In this document: positions 43,706 through 51,534 of the stretch, in pieces
How the letters are laid out: every line of letters starts with the position of its first letter
Position numbering within the stretch: the first letter of the stretch is position 1
Origin: Pseudomonadota bacterium
GTDB lineage: Bacteria > Pseudomonadota > Gammaproteobacteria > Burkholderiales > Rhodocyclaceae
DNA length: 64,000 bases
Direction: 5' to 3'
Assembly: GCA_963205435.1 (NCBI GenBank)
Contig: CAUJIV010000022.1
Location: forward strand, 1 to 64,000
The notes under the pieces: model-generated
What the model was told of the DNA's origin: nothing
The model's input: only the letters and a program-made list of their open reading frames with translations
Databases searched by the model: none
Position numbers and translations under genes: made by a program

Positions 43706-44398
43706 ATGAATGAACAGGGAATCGACCGCCTCACCCGCCGCAAACTGCTGCTCGGGCTGGCCGCCGCCGGCGCGCTCGGCCCGGGCGGCCTCCTCGGCCT
43801 GGCGCGCGACGCGCTGGCCGCCGGCTCGCTGCCGGCAACGCCGGGCTTTCGCTACATCAAGGGCCCGGTCGGCGTCGACGACATGCGCGCCGGCATCGGC
43901 ATGAACATCAAGCCCGGCCAGACCGTGATGACCGGCGAGGGCGGCGAGGCCATCTATCTCATCGGCGCGGACGGCTTCCTGCAGCGCGAGAAGACCAAGA
44001 TCACTTTCGAGGAAAACGCCGGCGTCCAGGTGATGCGCATCCTCAGCGGCAGCGTCCTCAGCGTCTTCGGCAAGGGTCGCGAGAAGCCGCGCAGCCTGTC
44101 GATCGCCACCGCCACCGCCACCATCGGCATCCGCGGCACCGGCTGCTACATCGAGGCGGAGGCGGCGCGCACCTATTTCTGCCTGTGCTACGGCGAGGCG
44201 ACGGTGGCGCCGCTGGGCGAGCCGAAGCAGAGCGAAAGCTACAGCACCCGCCACCACGAACGCCCCGTCTACATCCTCGCCGCCGGGGAGAAGCGCATCG
44301 TGCCGGCGAAGGTGATCAACCACACCGACGCCGAGCTGACCATGCTGGAAAACGCGCTCGGCCGCTGGCCGCCGTTCGAGGGCGGCTCGCGCTACTGA
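43706..44398 (+). CDS. FecR-like domain protein with twin-arginine-type signal
   Basis: N-terminus RLTRRKLLLGLAAAGALGPGGLLGLARDALAAGS; TATATIGIRGTGCYIE resembles FecR-domain core. Confidence 0.7.
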   Translation: MNEQGIDRLTRRKLLLGLAAAGALGPGGLLGLARDALAAGSLPATPGFRYIKGPVGVDDMRAGIGMNIKPGQTVMTGEGGEAIYLIGADGFLQREKTKITFEENAGVQVMRILSGSVLSVFGKGREKPRSLSIATATATIGIRGTGCYIEAEAARTYFCLCYGEATVAPLGEPKQSESYSTRHHERPVYILAAGEKRIVPAKVINHTDAELTMLENALGRWPPFEGGSRY

Positions 44399-44425
44399 GC
44401 GGGCCGGCCGCCGCCGGCGCCGGCC

Positions 44426-46225
44426 CTACTCGCTTTGCGCCGGCGGCGCCGCCTGCAGCACCTCCTCCAGGGTGGTGAGGCCGGCCGCCACCTTCATGGC
44501 GCCGGAGATGCGCAGCGGCTTCATGCCCTCGCGGTAGGCCAGCTCGCGCAGCCGGGCGATGTCGGTCTGCGGCGTCACCAGCTTGCGCAACTCGGGCGAC
44601 ATCAGCATGATCTCGTAGAGACCGACGCGGCCCATGAAGCCGGTCATGCGGCAGTCGAGGCAGCCGACCGGGTGGTAGAGCTGCTTCGGCCGGCTCGACT
44701 TCCACGGCGCCACCAGCGCTTCCCACAGATCGGCGTCCTCCTTGCGCGTCATCGGCGCGGCCTGCTTGCAGTGCGGGCAGAGCGTGCGCACCAGACGCTG
44801 CGCCATGACGCCGAGCAGCGTGGCGTTGAGCAGGTAGGCCGGCATGCCGAGGTCGAGCAGGCGCGTCACCGCCGTCGGCGCATCGTTGGTGTGCAGGGTC
44901 GACAGCACCAGGTGGCCGGTCAGCGCCGCCTGCACCGCCATGTCGGCCGTCTCGCCGTCGCGGATCTCGCCGACCATGATGATGTCCGGGTCCTGCCGCA
45001 TCAGGGCGCGCACGCCGGCGGCAAAGGTCATGTCGATGTTGGCCTGCACCTGCACCTGGTTGAAGGAGGCTTCGATCATCTCGATCGGGTCCTCGATGGT
45101 GCACACGTTCACCTCCGGCCGCGCCAGTTGCTTCAGCGTCGAGTAGAGGGTGGTGGTCTTGCCCGAGCCGGTCGGCCCGGTGACGAGGATGATGCCGTTC
45201 GGCTTGGCGGTCATCTGCGACCAGCGCGCGCGGTCCTCCTCGCCGAAGCCCAGCTCGGCGAAATCGCGCACCAGCACCTCGGGATCGAAGATGCGCATCA
45301 CCAGCTTCTCGCCGAAGGCCGTCGGCAGGGTGGACAGGCGCAGCTCGATCTCGCCGCCGTCGGCGGTGCGCGTCTTGATGCGGCCGTCCTGCGGGCGGCG
45401 CTTCTCGACGACGTCCATGCGGCCGAGGATCTTGATGCGGCTGGTCATGGCGTTGAGCACCGACATCGGGATCTGGTAGACCTGGTGCAGCACGCCGTCG
45501 ATGCGGAAGCGCACCAGGCCCAGCTCGCGCCGCGGCTCGATGTGGATGTCGCTGGCGCGCTGCTCGAAGGCGTACTGCCACAGCCAGTCGACGATGCTGA
45601 CGATGTGCTGGTCGTTGGCGTCGAACTGGCGGTTGCTGCGGCCGAGCTCGACCAGCTGCTCGAAATTCGTCACGCCGCTGCCGGCCTCGCCCTGCTGCTC
45701 GGCCTTCTTCACCGAGCGCGCCAGCTTGTAGAACTCGACCAGGTAGCGCTCGATGTCCTGCGGGTTGGCGATGACGCGGCGGATGTCCTTGCGCAGGATC
45801 GGCCGCAACTCCGCCTCCCATTCGCGCAGGAACGGCTCGGCGGTGGCGATCGTCACCTCGCGTGTGGTCACCTCCACCGGCAGGATCTTGAAGCGCGCGG
45901 CGTAGGCGTTCGACATGACGTCGGTGACGATGCTGAAGTTGATCTTCAGCGGATCGATGTGCAGGTAGTCGAGGCCGCTGCGCCGGGCCAGCCATTCGGT
46001 GAGGCCCTCCAGGGTCAGGGCCTGGTGCGGCGCCGACAGGCTCTTCCACTTCTGGTCGGCGACGGCGATCAGCGGATGCGTGTCTCCCCTGAAGTAGCGG
46101 CGCTCCTTCTTGAAGTCCTCGCCGACGCCCTTCGGAATGAGGCCGTCGGCGACCAGCCAGTCGACCACTTCTGCCAGGGTCAGGCGATGCTCGCGGACCG
46201 GCGCTTCCTCTCTGGGTTTGTTCAT
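44426..46225 (-). CDS. GspE/PilB-type secretion/pilus ATPase
   Basis: GPTGSGKTTTLYSTLK, RALMRQDPDIIMVGEIRD, Asp/His boxes, C-terminal CPHC/CLDC zinc ligands, N-terminal MshEN-like region. Confidence 0.92.
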   Translation of the reverse strand: MNKPREEAPVREHRLTLAEVVDWLVADGLIPKGVGEDFKKERRYFRGDTHPLIAVADQKWKSLSAPHQALTLEGLTEWLARRSGLDYLHIDPLKINFSIVTDVMSNAYAARFKILPVEVTTREVTIATAEPFLREWEAELRPILRKDIRRVIANPQDIERYLVEFYKLARSVKKAEQQGEAGSGVTNFEQLVELGRSNRQFDANDQHIVSIVDWLWQYAFEQRASDIHIEPRRELGLVRFRIDGVLHQVYQIPMSVLNAMTSRIKILGRMDVVEKRRPQDGRIKTRTADGGEIELRLSTLPTAFGEKLVMRIFDPEVLVRDFAELGFGEEDRARWSQMTAKPNGIILVTGPTGSGKTTTLYSTLKQLARPEVNVCTIEDPIEMIEASFNQVQVQANIDMTFAAGVRALMRQDPDIIMVGEIRDGETADMAVQAALTGHLVLSTLHTNDAPTAVTRLLDLGMPAYLLNATLLGVMAQRLVRTLCPHCKQAAPMTRKEDADLWEALVAPWKSSRPKQLYHPVGCLDCRMTGFMGRVGLYEIMLMSPELRKLVTPQTDIARLRELAYREGMKPLRISGAMKVAAGLTTLEEVLQAAPPAQSE

Positions 46226-46448
46226 GACAGCCGTCGTGGGTGGGCTGGCAGCACTATAGCCGAGTCTCCTGCCCCGCTCAATGGCGGCAAAAGCAGCGGG
46301 CCGGCGCCTCGACACGGCAGGAACGTTTCGCGCGACTGGCGGATCCGCCGAATTCACGAAGGCCGGCTGCCGGCGATCCCGGCCCCCTGCCGGCGCCGGC
46401 GGCAGCCGCATGCGTCCGCTTAAACCTTGGTCCGGGCAGGGTCGAAAC

Positions 46449-46480
46449 ACAGATGGCGCTTGCATCTTTTCGCCATTTGT
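46449..46480 (+). promoter_or_regulatory. Possible 5'UTR hairpin upstream of moaA
   Basis: ACAGATGGCG-N12-CGCCATTTGT: 10-bp stem with one G-U pair, ending 34 nt before the moaA ATG. Confidence 0.4.
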
Positions 46481-46514
46481 CGGAAAGTGGAGGTTCCGCG
46501 AAAGCGATACAGAC

Positions 46515-47597
46515 ATGCGCAACGAATCCCTTCATCAAGAATCAGTTCCGGCCGCGCTGGAAGGCTTCAGGCCGACGACAACTCCCGAGACCTCGCCTCA
46601 CGCCGACGGCACGCTGGTGGACAAGTACGGCCGCCACATCACCTACCTGCGCCTGTCGATCACCGACCGCTGCGACTTCCGCTGCTTCTACTGCATGGCG
46701 GAGGACATGACCTTCCTGCCGCGCGACCAGGTGCTCAGCCTCGAGGAGTGCCTGCGCATCGTGCGCGCCTTCGTCGAGCTCGGCGTCTACAAGGTGCGCA
46801 TCACCGGCGGCGAGCCGCTGGTGCGGCGCGACGCCCTGTGGCTGCTGCGCGAGATCGGCCGCCTGTCCGGCGTGCGCGAGCTGGTGCTGACCACCAACGG
46901 CTCGCAGCTCGAGCACTTCGCCGAGGCGCTGCAGGAAGCCGGCGTCAAGCGCATCAACATCAGCCTCGACACGCTGCGGCCGGAACGCTTCCGCGAAATC
47001 ACCCGCGTCGGCGAGCTGGACAAGGTGCTGCGCGGCATCGACCGGGCGCTCGCCGCCGGCCTCGCCGGCCTCAAGCTCAACACGGTGATGATGCGCGGCG
47101 TGAACGACGACGAGTTCGCCGACCTGGTGCAGTACGCCTTCGACAAGGGCATCGACATCTCCTTCATTGAGGAGATGCCGCTCGGCGCCGTCGACCACTC
47201 GCGCGCCACGACCTTCTTCGGCAGCGACGAGGCGCTCACCCTGCTGCGCCGGCGCTACGACCTGGTCGCCAGCGGCGAGACCACCGGCGGCCCGGCGCGC
47301 TACTGGCGCGTGCCGGGCAACACGCGCAGCAAGGTCGGCTTCATCTCCCCCTACACGCACAATTTCTGCGACAGCTGCAACCGCGTGCGCGTCACCTGCA
47401 AGGGCGAGCTGTTCCCCTGCCTCGGGCAGAACGACGTCCTGCCGCTGATGCCGGTGCTGCGCCAGCACCCGGACGACGATGCGCCGCTGCGCCAGGCGAT
47501 CGTCGCCTCGATGGGCATCAAGCCGAAGGGGCACGACTTCAACGAGCAGATGGAGCGGCCCAAGGTCGTCCGCTTCATGTCGATGACCGGCGGCTGA
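46515..47597 (+). CDS. moaA: GTP 3',8-cyclase MoaA
   Basis: LRLSITDRCDFRCFYCMAEDM and C-terminal FCDSCNRVRVTCKGELFPC. Confidence 0.97.
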   Translation: MRNESLHQESVPAALEGFRPTTTPETSPHADGTLVDKYGRHITYLRLSITDRCDFRCFYCMAEDMTFLPRDQVLSLEECLRIVRAFVELGVYKVRITGGEPLVRRDALWLLREIGRLSGVRELVLTTNGSQLEHFAEALQEAGVKRINISLDTLRPERFREITRVGELDKVLRGIDRALAAGLAGLKLNTVMMRGVNDDEFADLVQYAFDKGIDISFIEEMPLGAVDHSRATTFFGSDEALTLLRRRYDLVASGETTGGPARYWRVPGNTRSKVGFISPYTHNFCDSCNRVRVTCKGELFPCLGQNDVLPLMPVLRQHPDDDAPLRQAIVASMGIKPKGHDFNEQMERPKVVRFMSMTGG

Positions 47598-47625
47598 GCC
47601 GCCAGGATCGCGTGCGGCGGCATCG

Positions 47626-48207
47626 ATGGCGGGCACCGGCGGCATCACCGGCCTGATCCTCGCCGGCGGCCGCGGCCGGCGCATGGGCGGGTGCGACAAG
47701 GGACTGCTGATCTTCCGCGGCCGGCCGCTCGCCGCCCAGGTCGCCGCGCGCCTGGCGCCGCAGGTCGACCGCCTGCTCATCAGCGCCAACCGCAACCTCG
47801 ACGATTATGCCGCCCTCGGCCATGCCGTCGTCCCGGATCGCTTCGGCGGCTTCGCCGGCCCGCTGGCGGGGCTCGAGGCCGGCCTCGCCGCCTGCGGCAC
47901 GCCGCTGCTGCTCGCCGCGCCCTGCGACACGCCGTTCCTGCCCGAAGACCTGGCATCGCGCCTGCGCGCCGCGCTGGAAGCGTCCACCGCCGAGATCGCC
48001 GTGGCGCGCACGCCGGCGCGGGAGCATCCGGCCGTCTGCCTGGTGCGGCGCGAGGCGCTCGCCGGCCTGTCGGCCTTTCTCGCCGCGGGCGGACGCAAGG
48101 TGGCCGGCTGGCAGGCCGGCCTGAAGCGCGCGGCGGCGGATTTCGAAGACGAGGCGGCCTTCGCCAACCTCAACACGCCCGAGGATTTCGGCGCTCGCGA
48201 AGGCTGA
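47626..48207 (+). CDS. mobA: Molybdenum cofactor guanylyltransferase MobA
   Basis: GLILAGGRGRRMGGCDKGLLIFRGRPL. Confidence 0.95.
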   Translation: MAGTGGITGLILAGGRGRRMGGCDKGLLIFRGRPLAAQVAARLAPQVDRLLISANRNLDDYAALGHAVVPDRFGGFAGPLAGLEAGLAACGTPLLLAAPCDTPFLPEDLASRLRAALEASTAEIAVARTPAREHPAVCLVRREALAGLSAFLAAGGRKVAGWQAGLKRAAADFEDEAAFANLNTPEDFGAREG

Positions 48208-48227
48208 GCGAGGAGCGGAAGGGAGCC

Positions 48228-50078
48228 CTAGGAGAAGTAGAAGGGCCGGCCGACGGCGTGGCCCTGGGCGTAGTCCACGTCCATCTCGCGCAGGCTGGCC
48301 AGGGTGCCCTCGGACTCGACGTACTCGGCGATGGTTTGCATGCCGAGCGAATGTGCGATGTTGTTGATGGCCGAGACCACCTCTCGGTTCATCGGCTCGG
48401 ACGACATGTCGCGCACGAAGCTGCCGTCGATCTTGATGTAGTCGACCGGCAGGTGCTTGAGGTAGGCGAAGGAGCACATGCCGGCGCCGAAGTCGTCGAG
48501 GGCGAAGCGCAGGCCGAGCGACTTCAGCTCGCGGATCAGTTCGGAGGCCTTGGCCAGGTTGGAGACGGCCAGGGTCTCGGTGATCTCGAAGCAGAGGGCA
48601 TCGGGCGGCACCTCGTTCAGCGCGATCTGCTCGCGGACGAAGGCCGGGAAGCGGCTGTCGTTGATGCTCTCGGCTGACAGGTTGATGTCGAAGACCGGCC
48701 GGTCGTCCGGCGCCGCCTCGCACTCGCGGCGGATCGCCGGCAGGGCGTTGGCCAGCACCCAGCGGTCGATGGCCTGCATCATGTTGTGCCGCTCGGCCGA
48801 GGGAATGAACACCATCGGCGGCACGATGCGGCCGTCGCGGTCGACCAGGCGCAGCAGCAGCTCGAAATGGCGCCGCCGGGCGTTGGCCGCGCCGATGCCG
48901 GCGATGCGCTGGCGGAACAGGCGGAAGCCGTCGCGCTCGATGGCGTCGTGGATGGTTTCGACGATATTCATGTCGGCGCGCGGCTGAGGCGCGGCGGCCC
49001 TGGCGTGGTAGACGCGGATCTGGTCGCGGCCGGCCTCCTTCGCCGCGTAGCAGGCGGCGTCCGCCTGGGCCATCACCTCGGCGGCGCCGGCCTCGGGATC
49101 GGACAGCACCACCAGGCCGATGCTGGCGCCGACGTGGAAGACCTTCTCGCGCCAGACGAAGCGGAAATTCGAGACGTCCTGGCGGATGGCGTTGGCGATG
49201 CGCAGCGCCTGCTCGACCGGGCAGGCATGCAGCAGCACGGCGAACTCGTCGCCGCCCATGCGCGCCAGCACGTCGCTGGCGCGCACGCGGGCGCGCAGCA
49301 CGGCGGCGATCTGCCGCAGGAACTCGTCGCCGGCGGCATGGCCGCCGCTGTCGTTGATCAGCTTGAAGCGGTCGAGGTCGATGAAGAGCAGCGTGTGCTG
49401 GCGCTCGGCGCCGCCGCCGGCCTCGAGCGCCTTGCCGAGCCGATCCTCGAAGCCGCGCCGGTTGACCAGGCCGGTCAAGGCGTCATGGTTGGCCTGCCAG
49501 AACAGCTCGAGCGAGATGCCCTGTGGGACGGTCACGTCTTCCATGGCGAGGAAGATCAGCTGGCGCCGGCCCTCGCCCTCGCGCGAACAGCTGAGGTCGA
49601 GCACATGCTCGTTGTCGGTGGCATCGCGCAGCACCACGCGCAGGGCGGAAGCGCCGCCGCAGGCTTGCTCCAACTGCTCGAAGCCGACCGCGGAGCCTTC
49701 GGCCGCGTTGTGCAGCGGGAAGGCTTCGCCAAATCCCTGGCCCAGCAGTTCCGTCTGCTCGCGGCCGGTCAGCCGCGCCGCGGCGGCGTTGGCGAAGACG
49801 ACCCGGCCGCGCTCGTCGAGGCCGACGACGGCGACGTCGACGCAGCGGAAGGCGGCATCGACGAGATTCAGCTGCTGGCGCAGGCGGCTCGAGGCGATCG
49901 AGTTCCACGCCAGCCAGCCGCCGAGGGTGCCGGCGCCGCCCAGCCCGGCGAGCCAGGCGAAGGCGAGCGGATGGACCTGCTCGGCAGGGCCGAGAGCCAG
50001 CGCCGCGCCGCCGGCGCCCAGGGCCGCCAGGGCGGCGAGCGCTCGCCAGCCCCTCCGCCGCCAGGCGTCGCGCCTCAT
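48228..50078 (-). CDS. PAS/GGDEF/EAL diguanylate cyclase-phosphodiesterase
   Basis: RASDVLARMGGDEF (I-site plus GGDEF), C-terminal EAL domain FELLLRL...FEITETLAVSN...FALDDFGAGMCSF. Confidence 0.92.
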   Translation of the reverse strand: MRRDAWRRRGWRALAALAALGAGGAALALGPAEQVHPLAFAWLAGLGGAGTLGGWLAWNSIASSRLRQQLNLVDAAFRCVDVAVVGLDERGRVVFANAAAARLTGREQTELLGQGFGEAFPLHNAAEGSAVGFEQLEQACGGASALRVVLRDATDNEHVLDLSCSREGEGRRQLIFLAMEDVTVPQGISLELFWQANHDALTGLVNRRGFEDRLGKALEAGGGAERQHTLLFIDLDRFKLINDSGGHAAGDEFLRQIAAVLRARVRASDVLARMGGDEFAVLLHACPVEQALRIANAIRQDVSNFRFVWREKVFHVGASIGLVVLSDPEAGAAEVMAQADAACYAAKEAGRDQIRVYHARAAAPQPRADMNIVETIHDAIERDGFRLFRQRIAGIGAANARRRHFELLLRLVDRDGRIVPPMVFIPSAERHNMMQAIDRWVLANALPAIRRECEAAPDDRPVFDINLSAESINDSRFPAFVREQIALNEVPPDALCFEITETLAVSNLAKASELIRELKSLGLRFALDDFGAGMCSFAYLKHLPVDYIKIDGSFVRDMSSEPMNREVVSAINNIAHSLGMQTIAEYVESEGTLASLREMDVDYAQGHAVGRPFYFS

Positions 50079-51382
50079 TGCTCGCCCGCCTTGCGCAGGG
50101 GTATCGCCGGCGGCGGCGCGTCGAGGCCGTCGAGCTCGACGCCCTCGATGCGGGCGAACTGGCCGCTGATCTTGCGGCTGCTGATCTGCACGTCCTGCAC
50201 GTCCTTCTGCGCCTGGTCGATGTGGGTGGCCAGCCGCTGCATGCGCTCGTCGAAGCGGGCGAAATCCTTCGACAGCTTGCCCAGCGCGTCCTTGATGATA
50301 TGGATCTGCTGGCGCGTCTCGACGTCCTTCAGCACGGCGCGGGCGGTGTTGAGCACCGCCATCAGCGTCGTCGGCGAGACGATCCAGACGCGCCGCTGCA
50401 GGGCGTGGCCGACCGTCTCCGGATGGTAGGCGTGGATTTCGGCGAAGACGGCCTCGGCCGGCACGAACATCACGGCGCCGTCGGAGGTCTCGTCGGGCAG
50501 GATGTACTTGGCGGCGATGGCATCGATGTGCCGCTTCAGGTCGGCGCGAAACTCGGTCTGCGCGGCGCGGCGCTCGAACTCCGAGGCGCCGGGCGCGAAC
50601 ATGCGATGGTAGTTCTCCAGCGGGAACTTCGAGTCCACCGCCACCATGCCGGTCGGCTCCGGCAGCTTCAGCACGCAGTCGGCGCGGCTGCCGTTGGACA
50701 GGGTGTATTGGAACTCGAAGCTGCCGGGCGGCAGCGCGTTGCGCACGAGGGCTTCCAGTTGCACCTCGCCGAAGGCACCGCGCGCCTTCTTGTCGCCGAG
50801 CAGCTCCTGCAGGCTGACGACGTTGGTGGTGAGGCCGTCGATCTTCTTCTGCGCCTCGTCGATGGTGGCCAGGCGCGCCATGACGCTGGCGAAGGTCTCG
50901 TTGGTCTTCCTGAAGCCTTCGTCGAGACGCTCGTTGACGCGGCCGCTGATCTGTTCGAGCCGCTCGCCGACGACCCGCGTCAGGCTCTCCATGCTGCCGC
51001 CCAGCTGGGCGGACGCCTGCGCCAGCCCGCTTTGCAGCAGCTCGCGGTCGGCGCGCGACTGGCTCGCCAGTTTGAGCAGGATCTGCTCGATGGCCTCGCC
51101 GCGCAGCTGGTCCTGCTTGGCCTGGAAGGAGGCGTTCAGCTCGGCGAGGGATTTGTGCAGGCGCTCGGCGGATTCGGCGCTCTGGCCGAGCAGGCGGTCA
51201 CCGAGGCGATTGAGGCCGTCTTGCAGGTCTGACAACATCGCGCGATGCCTTTCGGCCAGCGCGGATTCGAGCTCTGAAGAAAGTGCTTTCGTCGCCGCCT
51301 GCAAGACGGCGATTCGCCAAAGGACGATGACCACCACCGCGACCGCGGCAAGCACCGCGATCGCCATCGAAAGATCGGGCAT
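50075..51382 (-). CDS. rmuC: DNA recombination protein RmuC
   Basis: RGAFGEVQLEALVRNALPPGSFEFQYTLSNG; VDSKFPLENY. Confidence 0.94.
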   Translation of the reverse strand: MPDLSMAIAVLAAVAVVVIVLWRIAVLQAATKALSSELESALAERHRAMLSDLQDGLNRLGDRLLGQSAESAERLHKSLAELNASFQAKQDQLRGEAIEQILLKLASQSRADRELLQSGLAQASAQLGGSMESLTRVVGERLEQISGRVNERLDEGFRKTNETFASVMARLATIDEAQKKIDGLTTNVVSLQELLGDKKARGAFGEVQLEALVRNALPPGSFEFQYTLSNGSRADCVLKLPEPTGMVAVDSKFPLENYHRMFAPGASEFERRAAQTEFRADLKRHIDAIAAKYILPDETSDGAVMFVPAEAVFAEIHAYHPETVGHALQRRVWIVSPTTLMAVLNTARAVLKDVETRQQIHIIKDALGKLSKDFARFDERMQRLATHIDQAQKDVQDVQISSRKISGQFARIEGVELDGLDAPPPAIPLRKAGEQ

Positions 51383-51534
51383 AACCCCCTCAATCCACTG
51401 TGGAGCCATGGCCTGGCTGCGCGCTCCGGCGCGAAACACATGCCATCACAGTGGGTTGCACTGTATTCTTTAGCGCAAGTATAGCATTCGGCGCTGCCGC
51501 GGGCGATGATTTTCGAAACTCGTCCGAATGGCGC

